Of a DNA stretch of 64,000 nucleotides, positions 13,341 through 25,732 are shown one piece after another (position 1 is the first letter of the stretch; every line of letters begins with the position of its first letter). The notes beneath the pieces were generated by a model, which saw only the letters and a list, made by a program, of their open reading frames with translations, searched no databases and was not told where the DNA came from. This DNA comes from Struthio camelus (lineage: Eukaryota > Chordata > Aves > Struthioniformes > Struthionidae): positions 29,695,068 to 29,759,067 of the forward strand of contig NC_090952.1 in assembly GCF_040807025.1 (NCBI RefSeq), written 5' to 3'. Made by a program: the position numbers and the translations under genes.

Positions 13341-16300
13341 AGCTGGATCTTGGCTCCCTAGGCCCCTTCGCACCGCTCTAGAGCGCTCCGCACCACTCTC
13401 TGGCTCCTCCTTGCTAGCCAGAGCTGTCCCTTGCTCGTGCTGAGCCCTCGGGAAAGGTCTAGGTGGCCCAGACCCCCTCCAGAGGTCTTCCTTCTCCCCC
13501 AGAGTTGCCTTTTGGCTAGGCACACGCCTTGAGGGCCCCCTCTGGTGCCCTCGGGACTACTCTGGCAGGTTTCCCTGTGCCCCAGAACTGTCTTCGGCCC
13601 CCCCACAGCTCTTAGCACTGCTCTATCCACCTCCGAGCCCCTGTGGAGACCTTTGGGGTGCCCCAGAGCAGTCTTTTGGCCCCCCAGACCCCTTAGGCAC
13701 TGTCTAGGTGGCCCAGATCCCCTCCTGAGCTCCTCCTCCTTCCCCAGAGTGGTCTTTTAGCTAGGCACACGCCTTGAGGGCCCCCTCTGCTGCCCTCGGG
13801 ACTACTCTGGCAGGTTTCCCTGTGCCCCAGAGCTGTCTTCGGGCCCCCCAGAACTCTTAGCACTGCTGTCTCCACCTCAGAGCCGCTGGGCAGACTTTTG
13901 GGGTGCCCCACAGCACTCTTTTGGCCCTCTGGACCCCTTAGGCACTGTCTAGGTGGCCCAGACCCCCTCCTCAGCTCCTCCTCCTTCCCCAGAGTTGTCT
14001 TTTGGCTAGGCACACGCCTTGAGGGCCCCCTCTGGGGCCCTCGGGACTACTCTGGCAGGTTTCCCTCTGCCCCAGAGCTGGATCTTGGCTCCCTAGGCCC
14101 CTTCGCACTGCTCTAGAGCACTCCGCAGCACTCTTTGGCTCTTCCTTGCTAGCCAGAGATGTCTCTTGCTCGTGCTGAGCCCTTAGGAACGGTCTAGGTG
14201 GCCCAGACCCCCTCCTGAGCTCCTCCTCCTTCCCCAGAGTCTCTTTGTGGCCATGCAGAGCCCTTAGAAGCCCTCTCGTGACTTCTGAACTACAATTGCA
14301 GTACTCATTGTGCCCCAGAGCTGTTTTTTGGCCCCCCAGATCCCTTAGGCACTATCTAGGTGGCCCGGATCCCCTCCTAAGCTCCTCTTCCTTCCCCAGA
14401 GTTGTCTTTTGGCTAGGCACACGCCTGGAGGGCCCCCTCTGGTGCCCTCGGGACTACTCTGGCAGGTTTCCCTCTGCCCCAGGGCTGGATCTTGGCTCCC
14501 TAGGCCCCTTCGCACCGCTCTAGAGCGCTCCGCACCACTCTCTGGCTCCTCCTTGCTAGCCAGAGCTGTCCCTTGCTCGTGCTGAGCCCTCGGGAAAGGT
14601 CTAGGTGGCCCAGACCCCCTCCAGAGGTCTTCCTTCTCCCCCAGAGTTGCCTTTTGGCTAGGCACACGCCTTGAGGGCCCCCTCTGGTGCCCTCGGGACT
14701 ACTCTGGCAGGTTTCCCTGTGCCCCAGAGCTGTCTTCGGCCCCCCCACAGCTCTTAGCACTGCTCTATCCACCTCAGAGCCCCTGGGGAGACCTTTGGCG
14801 TGCCCCACAGCACTCTTTTGGCCCTCCGGACCCCTTAGGCACTGTCTAGGTGGCCCAGACCCCTCCTCAGCTCCTCCTCCTTCCCTAGAGTGGGGTTTTG
14901 GGTCATGTAAACCCTTGAGGGCCCCCTCTGGTGCCCTCGGGACTACTCTGGCAGGTTTCCCTCTGCCCCAGAGCTGTGTAGGTGCCCCCCACAGCTCTTA
15001 GCACTGCTCTATCCACCTCAGAGCCCCTGGGGAGACCACAGCACTGTTTTGGCCCTCTGGACCCCTTAGGCACTGTCTAGGTGGCCCAGAGCCCCTCCTC
15101 AGCTCCTCCTCCTTCCCCAGAGTTGTCTTTTGGCTAGGCACACGCCTTGAGGGCCCCCTCTGGTGCCCTCGGGACTACTCTGGCAGGTTTCCCTCTGCCC
15201 CAGAGCTGGATCTTGGCTCCCTAGGCCCCTTCGCACCGCTCTAGAGCGCTCCGCACCACTCTCTGGCTCCTCCTTGCTAGCCAGAGCTGTCCCTTGCTCG
15301 TGCTGAGCCCTCGGGAAAGGTCTAGGTGGCCCAGACCCCCTCCAGAGGTCTTCCTTCTCCCCCAGAGTTGCCTTTTGGCTAGGCACACGCCTTGAGGGCC
15401 CCCTCTGCTGCCCTCGGGACTACTCTGGCAGGTTTCCCTGTGCCCCAGAGCTGTCTTCGGCCCCCCCACAGCGCTTAGCACTGCTCTATCCACCTCAGAG
15501 CCCCTGGGGAGACCTTTGGGGTGCCCCAGAGGTGTCTTTTTGCCCCCCAGACCCCTTAGGCACTGTCTAGGTGGCCCAGATCCCCTCCTGAGCTCCTCCT
15601 CCTTCCCCAGAGTGGTCTTTTAGCTAGGCACACGCCTTGAGGGCCCCCTCTGCTGCCCTCGGGACTACTCTGGCAGGTTTCCCTGTGCCCCAGAGCTGTC
15701 TTCGGGCCCCCCAGAACTCTTAGCACTGCTGTCTCCACCTCAGAGCCCCTGGGCAGACTTTTGGGGTGCCCCACAGCACTCTTTTGGCCCTCCGGACCCC
15801 TTAGGCACTGTCTAGGTGGCCCAGACCCCCTCCTCAGCTCCTCCTCCTTCCCTAGAGTGGGGTTTTGGGTCATGTAAACCCTTGAGGGCCCCCTCTGGTG
15901 CCCTTGGGACTACTCTGGCAGGTTTCCCTCTGCCCCAGAGCTGTGTAGGTGCCCCCCACAGCTCTTAGCACTGCTGTCTCCACCTCAGAGCCCCTGGGCA
16001 GACCTTTGGGGTGCCCCAGAGCTGTGTTGGGGCCCCCCATAGCTCTTAGCACTGCTCTATCCACCTCAGAGCCCCTGCGGAGACCTTTGGCGTGCCCCAG
16101 AGCACTCTTTTGGCTCTCCAGACCCCTTAGGCACTGTCTAGGTGGCCCAGAGCCCCTCCTCAGCTCCTCCTCCTTCCCTAGAGTGGGGTTTTGGGTCATG
16201 TAAACCCTTGAGGGCCCCCTCTGGTGCCCTCGGGACTACTCTGGCAGGTTTCCCTCTGCCCCAGAGCTGGATCTTGGCTCCCTAGGCCCCTTTGCACTGC

Positions 16301-18300
16301 TCTAGAGCACTCCGCAGCACTCTTTGGCTCTTCCTTGCTAGCCAGAGATGTCTCTTGCTCGTGCTGAGCCCTTAGGAACGGTCTAGGTGGCCCAGACCCC
16401 CTCCTGAGCTCCTCCTCCTTCCCCAGAGTCTCTTTGTGGCCATGCAGAGCCCTTAGAAGCCCTCTCGTGACTTCTGAACTACAATTGCAGTACTCGTTGT
16501 GCCCCAGAGCTGTTTTTTGGCCCCCCAGATCCCTTAGGCACTATCTAGGTGGCCCGGATCCCCTCCTAAGCTCCTCTTCCTTCCCCAGAGTTGTCTTTTG
16601 GCTAGGCACACGCCTGGAGGGCCCCCTCTGGTGCCCTCGGGACTACTCTGGCAGGTTTCCCTCTGCCCCAGAGCTGGATCTTGGCTCCCTAGGCCCCTTC
16701 GCACCGCTCTAGAGCGCTCCGCACCACTCTCTGGCTCCTCCTTGCTAGCCAGAGCTGTCCCTTGCTCGTGCTGAGCCCTCGGGAAAGGTCTAGGTGGCCC
16801 AGACCCCCTCCAGAGGTCTTCCTTCTCCCCCAGAGTTGCCTTTTGGCTAGGCACACGCCTTGAGGGCCCCCTCTGGTGCCCTCGGGACTACTCTGGCAGG
16901 TTTCCCTGTGCCCCAGAACTGTCTTCGGACCCCCCACAGCTCTTAGCACTGCTCTCTCCACCTCAGAGCCCCTGGGCAGACCTTTGGGGTGCCCCAGAGG
17001 TGTCTTTTTGCCCCCCAGACCCCTTAGGCACTGTCTAGGTGGCCCAGATCCCCTCCTGAGCTCCTCCTCCTTCCCCAGAGTGGTCTTTTAGCTAGGCACA
17101 CGCCTTGAGGGCCCCCTCTGCTGCCCTCGGGACTACTCTGGCAGGTTTCCCTGTGCCCCAGAGCTGTCTTCGGGCCCCCCAGAACTCTTAGCACTGCTGT
17201 CTCCACCTCAGAGCCCCTGGGCAGACTTTTGGGGTGCCCCACAGCACTCTTTTGGCCCTCCGGACCCCTTAGGCACTGTCTAGGTGGCCCAGACCCCCTC
17301 CTCAGCTCCTCCTCCTTCCCTAGAGTGGGGTTTTGGGTCATGTAAACCCTTGAGGGCCCCCTCTGGTGCCCTTGGGACTACTCTGGCAGGTTTCCCTCTG
17401 CCCCAGAGCTGTGTAGGTGCCCCCCACAGCTCTTAGCACTGCTGTCTCCACCTCAGAGCCCCTGGGGAGACCACAGCACTGTTTTGGCCCTCTGGACCCC
17501 TTAGGCACTGTCTAGGTGGCCCAGACGCCGTCCTCAGCTCCTCCTCCTTCCCCAGAGTGGTCTTTTGGCTAGGCACACGCCTTGAGGGCCCCCTCTGGGG
17601 CCCTCGGCACTACTCTGGCAGGTGTCCCTGTGCCCCAGAGCTGGATCTTGGCTCCCTAGGCCCCTTCGCACTGCTCTAGAGCACTCCGCAGCACTCTTTG
17701 GCTCTTCCTTGCTAGCCAGAGATGTCTCTTGCTCGTGCTGAGCCCTTAGGAACGGTCTAGGTGGCCCAGACCCCCTCCTGAGCTCCTCCTCCTTCCCCAG
17801 AGTCTCTTTGTGGCCATGCAGAGCCCTTAGAAGCCCTCTCATGACTTCTGAACTACAATTGCAGTACTCATTGTGCCCCAGAGCTGTTTTTTGGCCCCCC
17901 AGATCCCTTAGGCACTATCTAGGTGGCCCGGATCCCCTCCTAAGCTCCTCTTCCTTCCCCAGAGTTGTCTTTTGGCTAGGCACACGCCTGGAGGGCCCCC
18001 TCTGGTGCCCCCGGGACTACTCTGGCAGGTTTCCCTCTGCCCCAGAGCTGGATCTTGGCTCCCTAGGCCCCTTCGCACCGCTCTAGAGCGCTCCGCACCA
18101 CTCTCTGGCTCCTCCTTGCTAGCCAGAGCTGTCCCTTGCTCGTGCTGAGCCCTCGGGAAAGGTCTAGGTGGCCCAGACCCCCTCCAGAGGTCTTCCTTCT
18201 CCCCCAGAGTTGCCTTTTGGCTAGGCACACGCCTTGAGGGCCCCCTCTGGTGCCCTCGGGACTACTCTGGCAGGTTTCCCTGTGCCCCAGAACTGTCTTC
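13341..18300 (+). repeat. ~5-kb segment repeated 8,360 bp downstream, copy 2
   Basis: Partner of 4,981-9,940. The shift changes to 9,081 bp for 9,940-11,840 against 19,020-20,920, so a further 721 bp entered between the two paired segments. Confidence 0.8.
14232..16420 (+). repeat. 2,189-bp higher-order unit, copy 2
   Basis: Same block as at 5,872, displaced by exactly 8,360 bp, and part of a larger shared segment (about 4,981-9,940 against 13,341-18,300). It is followed by the same 1,374-bp block as copy 1. Confidence 0.85.
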
Positions 18301-21300
18301 GGCCCCCCCACAGCTCTTAGCACTGCTCTCTCCACCTCAGAGCCCCTGCGGAGACCTTTGGCGTGCCCCACAGCACTCTTTTGGCCCTCTGGACCCCTTA
18401 GGCACTGTCTAGGTGGCCCAGACCCCTCCTCAGCTCCTCCTCCTTCCCTAGAGTGGGGTTTTGGGTCATGTAAACCCTTGAGGGCCCCCTCTGGTGCCCT
18501 CGGGACTACTCTGGCAGGTTTCCCTCTGCCCCAGAGCTGTGTAGGTGCCCCCCACAGCTCTTAGCACTGCTCTATCCAGCTCAGAGCCCCTGGGGAGACC
18601 ACAGCACTGTTTTGGCCCTCTGGACCCCTTAGGCACTGTCTAGGTGGCCCAGACGCCGTCCTCAGCTCCTCCTCCTTCCCCAGAGTTGTCTTTTGGCTAG
18701 GCACACGCCTGGAGGGCCCCCTCTGGTGCCCTCGGGACTACTCTGGCAGGTTTCCCTCTGCCCCAGAGCTGGATCTTGGCTCCCTAGGCCCCTTCGCACC
18801 GCTCTAGAGCGCTCCGCACCACTCTCTGGCTCCTCCTTGCTAGCCAGAGCTGTCCCTTGCTCGTGCTGAGCCCTCGGGAAAGGTCTAGGTGGCCCAGACC
18901 CCCTCCAGAGGTCTTCCTTCTCCCCCAGAGTTGCCTTTTGGCTAGGCACACGCCTTGAGGGCCCCCTCTGGTGCCCTCGGGACTACTCTGGCAGGTTTCC
19001 CTGTGCCCCAGAGCTGTCTTCGGCCCCCCCCACAGCTCTTAGCACTGCTCTATCCACCTCAGAGCCCCTGGGGAGACCTTTGGGGTGCCCCAGAGGTGTC
19101 TTTTTGCCCCCCAGACCCCTTAGGCACTGTCTAGGTGGCCCAGACCCCTCCTCAGCTCCTCCTCCTTCCCTAGAGTGGGGTTTTGGGTCATGCAAACCCT
19201 TGAGGGCCCCCTCTGGTGCCCTCGGGACTACTCTGGCAGGTTTCCCTCTGCCCCAGAGCTGTCTTCGGGCCCCCCAGAACTCTTAGCACTGCTGTCTCCA
19301 CCTCAGAGCCGCTGGGCAGACTTTTGGGGTGCCCCACAGCACTCTTTTGGCCCTCCGGACCCCTTAGGCACTGTCTAGGTGGCCCAGAGCCCCTCCTCAG
19401 CTCCTCCTCCTTCCCTAGAGTGGGGTTTTGGGTCATGTAAACCCTTGAGGGCCCCCTCTGGTGCCCTCGGGACTACTCTGGCAGGTTTCCCTGTGCCCCA
19501 GAGCTGTGTAGGTGCCCCCCACAGCTCTTAGCACTGCTGTCTCCACCTCAGAGCCCCTGGGCAGACCTTTGGGGTGCCCCAGAGCTGTGTTGGGGCCCCC
19601 CATAGCTCTTAGCACTGCTCTATCCACCTCAGAGCCCCTGCGGAGACCTTTGGCGTGCCCCAGAGCTGTCTTTTGGCTCTCCGGACCCCTTAGGCACTGT
19701 CTAGGTGGCCCAGACGCCGTCCTCAGCTCCTCCTCCTTCCCCAGAGTGGCCTTTTGGCTAGGCACACGCCTTGAGGGCCCCCTCTGGTGCCCTCGGGACT
19801 ACTCTGGCAGGTTTCCCTCTGCCCCAGAGCTGGATCTTGGCTCCCTAGGCCCCTTCGCAACTCTCTAGAGCACCCCGCAACACTCTTTGGCTCCTCCTTG
19901 CTAGCCAGAGCTGTCTCTTGCTCGTGCTGAGCCCTCAGGAACGGTCTAGGTGGCCCAGACCCCCTCCTCAGCTCCTCCTCCTTCCCCAGAGTGGTCTTTT
20001 GGCTAGGCACACGCCTTGAGGGCCCCCTCTGGGGCCCTCGGCACTACTCTGGCAGGTGTCCCTGTGCCCCAGAGCTGGATCTTGGCTCCCTAGGCCCCTT
20101 CGCACTGCTCTAGAGCACTCCGCAGCACTCTTTGGCTCTTCCTTGCTAGCCAGAGATGTCTCTTGCTCGTGCTGAGCCCTTAGGAACGGTCTAGGTGGCC
20201 CAGACCCCCTCCTGAGCTCCTCCTCCTTCCCCAGAGTCTCTTTGTGGCCATGCAGAGCCCTTAGAAGCCCTCTCGTGACTTCTGAACTACAATTGCAGTA
20301 CTCATTGTGCCCCAGAGCTGTTTTTTGGCCCCCCAGATCCCTTAGGCACTATCTAGGTGGCCTGGATCCCCTCCTAAGCTCCTCTTCCTTCCCCAGAGTT
20401 GTCTTTTGGCTAGGCACACGCCTGGAGGGCCCCCTCTGGTGCCCCCGGGACTACTCTGGCAGGTTTCCCTCTGCCCCAGAGCTGGATCTTGGCTCCCTAG
20501 GCCCCTTCGCACCGCTCTAGAGCGCTCCGCACCACTCTCTGGCTCCTCCTTGCTAGCCAGAGCTGTCCCTTGCTCGTGCTGAGCCCTCGGGAAAGGTCTA
20601 GGTGGCCCAGACCCCCTCCAGAGGTCTTCCTTCTCCCCCAGAGTTGCCTTTTGGCTAGGCACACGCCTTGAGGGCCCCCTCTGGTGCCCTCGGGACTACT
20701 CTGGCAGGTTTCCCTGTGCCCCAGAACTGTCTTCGGACCCCCCACAGCTCTTAGCACTGCTCTATCCACCTCAGAGCCCCTGGGGAGACCTTTGGCGTGC
20801 CCCACAGCACTCTTTTGGCCCTCTGGACCCCTTAGGCACATCTAGGTGGCCCAGACCCCTCCACAGCTCCTCCTCCTTCCCTAGAGTGGGGTTTTGGGTC
20901 ATGTAAACCCTTGAGGGCCCCCTCTGGTGCCCTCGGGACTACTCTGGCAGGTTTCCCTGTGCCCCAGAACTGTCTTCGGACCCCCCACAGCTCTTAGCAC
21001 TGCTCTATCCACCTCAGAGCCCCTGGGGAGACCTTTGGCGTGCCCCACAGCACTCTTTTGGCCCTCCGGACCCCTTAGGCACTGTCTAGGTGGCCCAGAC
21101 CCCTCCTCAGCTCCTCCTCCTTCCCTAGAGTGGGGTTTTGGGTCATGTAAACCCTTGAGGGCCCCCTCTGGTGCCCTCGGGACTACTCTGGCAGGTTTCC
21201 CTCTGCCCCAGAGCTGTGTAGGTGCCCCCCACAGCTCTTAGCACTGCTCTATCCAGCTCAGAGCCCCTGGGGAGACCACAGCACTGTTTTGGCCCTCTGG

Positions 21301-24300
21301 ACCCCTTAGGCACTGTCTAGGTGGCCCAGACGCCGTCCTCAGCTCCTCCTCCTTCCCCAGAGTTGTCTTTTGGCTAGGCACACACCTGGAGGGCCCCCTC
21401 TGGTGCCCTCGGGACTACTCTGGCAGGTTTCCCTCTGCCCCAGAGCTGGATCTTGGCTCCCTAGGCCCCTTCGCACCGCTCTAGAGCGCTCCGCACCACT
21501 CTCTGGCTCCTCCTTGCTAGCCAGAGCTGTCCCTTGCTCGTGCTGAGCCCTCGGGAAAGGTCTAGGTGGCCCAGACCCCCTCCAGAGGTCTTCCTTCTCC
21601 CCCAGAGTTGCCTTTTGGCTAGGCACACGCCTTGAGGGCCCCCTCTGGTGCCCTCGGGACTACTCTGGCAGGTTTCCCTGTGCCCCAGAACTGTCTTCGG
21701 CCCCCCCACAGCTCTTAGCACTGCTCTATCCACCTCAGAGCCCCTGGGGAGACCTTTGGCGTGCCCCACAGCACTCTTTTGGCCCTCTGGACCCCTTAGG
21801 CACTGTCTAGGTGGCCCAGACCCCTCCTCAGCTCCTCCTCCTTCCCTAGAGTGGGGTTTTGGGTCATGTAAACCCTTGAGGGCCCCCTCTGGTGCCCTCG
21901 GGACTACTCTGGCAGGTTTCCCTCTGCCCCAGAGCTGTGTAGGTGCCCCCCACAGCTCTTAGCACTGCTCTATCCAGCTCAGAGCCCCTGGGGAGACCAC
22001 AGCACTGTTTTGGCCCTCTGGACCCCTTAGGCACTGTCTAGGTGGCCCAGACGCCGTCCTCAGCTCCTCCTCCTTCCCCAGAGTTGTCTTTTGGCTAGGC
22101 ACACGCCTGCAGGGCCCCCTCTGGTGCCCTCGGGACTACTCTGGCAGGTTTCCCTGTGCCCCAGAGCTGGATCTTGGCTCCCTAGGCCCCTTCGCACCGC
22201 TCTAGAGCGCTCCGCACCACTCTCTGGCTCCTCCTTGCTAGCCAGAGCTGTCCCTTGCTCGTGCTGAGCCCTCGGGAAAGGTCTAGGTGGCCCAGACCCC
22301 CTCCAGAGGTCTTCCTTCTCCCCCAGAGTTGCCTTTTGGCTAGGCACACGCCTTGAGGGCCCCCTCTGGTGCCCTCGGGACTACTCTGGCAGGTTTCCCT
22401 GTGCCCCAGAGCTGTCTTCGGCCCCCCCCACAGCTCTTAGCACTGCTCTATCCACCTCAGAGCCCCTGGGGAGACCTTTGGGGTGCCCCAGAGGTGTCTT
22501 TTTGCCCCCCAGACCCCTTAGGCACTGTCTAGGTGGCCCAGACCCCTCCTCAGCTCCTCCTCCTTCCCTAGAGTGGGGTTTTGGGTCATGCAAACCCTTG
22601 AGGGCCCCCTCTGGTGCCCTCGGGACTACTCTGGCAGGTTTCCCTCTGCCCCAGAGCTGTCTTCGGGCCCCCCAGAACTCTTAGCACTGCTGTCTCCACC
22701 TCAGAGCCGCTGGGCAGACTTTTGGGGTGCCCCACAGCACTCTTTTGGCCCTCCGGACCCCTTAGGCACTGTCTAGGTGGCCCAGAGCCCCTCCTCAGCT
22801 CCTCCTCCTTCCCTAGAGTGGGGTTTTGGGTCATGTAAACCCTTGAGGGCCCCCTCTGGTGCCCTCGGGACTACTCTGGCAGGTTTCCCTGTGCCCCAGA
22901 GCTGTGTAGGTGCCCCCCACAGCTCTTAGCACTGCTGTCTCCACCTCAGAGCCCCTGGGCAGACCTTTGGGGTGCCCCAGAGCTGTGTTGGGGCCCCCCA
23001 TAGCTCTTAGCACTGCTCTATCCACCTCAGAGCCCCTGCGGAGACCTTTGGCGTGCCCCAGAGCTGTCTTTTGGCTCTCCGGACCCCTTAGGCACTGTCT
23101 AGGTGGCCCAGACGCCGTCCTCAGCTCCTCCTCCTTCCCCAGAGTGGCCTTTTGGCTAGGCACACGCCTTGAGGGCCCCCTCTGGTGCCCTCGGGACTAC
23201 TCTGGCAGGTTTCCCTCTGCCCCAGAGCTGGATCTTGGCTCCCTAGGCCCCTTCGCAACTCTCTAGAGCACCCCGCAACACTCTTTGGCTCCTCCTTGCT
23301 AGCCAGAGCTGTCTCTTGCTCGTGCTGAGCCCTCAGGAACGGTCTAGGTGGCCCAGACCCCCTCCTCAGCTCCTCCTCCTTCCCCAGAGTGGTCTTTTGG
23401 CTAGGCACACGCCTTGAGGGCCCCCTCTGGGGCCCTCGGCACTACTCTGGCAGGTGTCCCTGTGCCCCAGAGCTGGATCTTGGCTCCCTAGGCCCCTTCG
23501 CACTGCTCTAGAGCACTCCGCAGCACTCTTTGGCTCTTCCTTGCTAGCCAGAGATGTCTCTTGCTCGTGCTGAGCCCTTAGGAACGGTCTAGGTGGCCCA
23601 GACCCCCTCCTGAGCTCCTCCTCCTTCCCCAGAGTCTCTTTGTGGCCATGCAGAGCCCTTAGAAGCCCTCTCGTGACTTCTGAACTACAATTGCAGTACT
23701 CATTGTGCCCCAGAGCTGTTTTTTGGCCCCCCAGATCCCTTAGGCACTATCTAGGTGGCCTGGATCCCCTCCTAAGCTCCTCTTCCTTCCCCAGAGTTGT
23801 CTTTTGGCTAGGCACACGCCTGGAGGGCCCCCTCTGGTGCCCCCGGGACTACTCTGGCAGGTTTCCCTCTGCCCCAGAGCTGGATCTTGGCTCCCTAGGC
23901 CCCTTCGCACCGCTCTAGAGCGCTCCGCACCACTCTCTGGCTCCTCCTTGCTAGCCAGAGCTGTCCCTTGCTCGTGCTGAGCCCTCGGGAAAGGTCTAGG
24001 TGGCCCAGACCCCCTCCAGAGGTCTTCCTTCTCCCCCAGAGTTGCCTTTTGGCTAGGCACACGCCTTGAGGGCCCCCTCTGGTGCCCTCGGGACTACTCT
24101 GGCAGGTTTCCCTCTGCCCCAGAACTGTCTTCGGACCCCCCACAGCTCTTAGCACTGCTCTATCCACCTCAGAGCCCCTGGGGAGACCTTTGGCGTGCCC
24201 CACAGCACTCTTTTGGCCCTCTGGACCCCTTAGGCACATCTAGGTGGCCCAGACCCCTCCACAGCTCCTCCTCCTTCCCTAGAGTGGGGTTTTGGGTCAT

Positions 24301-25130
24301 GTAAACCCTTGAGGGCCCCCTCTGGTGCCCTCGGGACTACTCTGGCAGGTTTCCCTGTGCCCCAGAACTGTCTTCGGACCCCCCACAGCTCTTAGCACTG
24401 CTCTATCCACCTCAGAGCCCCTGGGGAGACCTTTGGCGTGCCCCACAGCACTCTTTTGGCCCTCCGGACCCCTTAGGCACTGTCTAGGTGGCCCAGACCC
24501 CTCCTCAGCTCCTCCTCCTTCCCTAGAGTGGGGTTTTGGGTCATGTAAACCCTTGAGGGCCCCCTCTGGTGCCCTCGGGACTACTCTGGCAGGTTTCCCT
24601 CTGCCCCAGAGCTGTGTAGGTGCCCCCCACAGCTCTTAGCACTGCTCTATCCAGCTCAGAGCCCCTGGGGAGACCACAGCACTGTTTTGGCCCTCTGGAC
24701 CCCTTAGGCACTGTCTAGGTGGCCCAGACGCCGTCCTCAGCTCCTCCTCCTTCCCCAGAGTTGTCTTTTGGCTAGGCACACACCTGGAGGGCCCCCTCTG
24801 GTGCCCTCGGGACTACTCTGGCAGGTTTCCCTCTGCCCCAGAGCTGGATCTTGGCTCCCTAGGCCCCTTCGCACCGCTCTAGAGCGCTCCGCACCACTCT
24901 CTGGCTCCTCCTTGCTAGCCAGAGCTGTCCCTTGCTCGTGCTGAGCCCTCGGGAAAGGTCTAGGTGGCCCAGACCCCCTCCAGAGGTCTTCCTTCTCCCC
25001 CAGAGTTGCCTTTTGGCTAGGCACACGCCTTGAGGGCCCCCTCTGCTGCCCTCGGGACTACTCTGGCAGGTTTCCCTGTGCCCCAGAACTGTCTTCGGCC
25101 CCCCCACAGCTCTTAGCACTGCTCTATCCA
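18050..25130 (+). repeat. 3,398-bp tandem duplication
   Basis: The segment of about 18,050-21,450 is followed directly by a copy at about 21,450-25,130 with a constant 3,398-bp shift (zeta at 20,229 and 23,627). Matching ends near 25,130, where CTCCGAGCCCCTGTGG replaces CTCAGAGCCCCTGGGG. The two copies share a rare shortened alpha monomer (TTAGGCACATCTAGG, near 20,834 and 24,232), also present at 11,753. Confidence 0.85.
20927..22430 (+). repeat. 721-bp tandem duplication
   Basis: 20,927-21,647 and 21,648 to about 22,430 carry the same succession of about nine monomers (epsilon, alpha, eta, TGTGTAGG-type, GACGCCGTCC-type alpha, beta, gamma, delta). The 721-bp step equals the change from 8,360 to 9,081 bp in the long-range correspondence, so this kind of local event explains that jump. 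Confidence 0.75.
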
Positions 25131-25732
25131 CCTCCGAGCCCCTGTGGAGACCTTTGGGGTGCCCCAGAGCAGTCTTTTGGCCCCCCAGACCCCTTAGGCA
25201 CTGTCTAGGTGGCCCAGATCCCCTCCTGAGCTCCTCCTCCTTCCCCAGAGTGGTCTTTTAGCTAGGCACACGCCTTGAGGGCCCCCTCTGCTGCCCTCGG
25301 GACTACTCTGGCAGGTTTCCCTGTGCCCCAGAGCTGTCTTCGGGCCCCCCAGAACTCTTAGCACTGCTGTCTCCACCTCAGAGCCGCTGGGCAGACTTTT
25401 GGGGTGCCCCACAGCACTCTTTTGGCCCTCCGGACCCCTTAGGCACTGTCTAGGTGGCCCAGACCCCCTCCTCAGCTCCTCCTCCTTCCCCAGAGTTGTC
25501 TTTTGGCTAGGCACACGCCTTGAGGGCCCCCTCTGGGGCCCTCGGGACTACTCTGGCAGGTTTCCCTCTGCCCCAGAGCTGGATCTTGGCTCCCTAGGCC
25601 CCTTCGCACTGCTCTAGAGCACTCCGCAGCACTCTTTGGCTCTTCCTTGCTAGCCAGAGATGTCTCTTGCTCGTGCTGAGCCCTTAGGAACGGTCTAGGT
25701 GGCCCAGACCCCCTCCTGAGCTCCTCCTCCTT

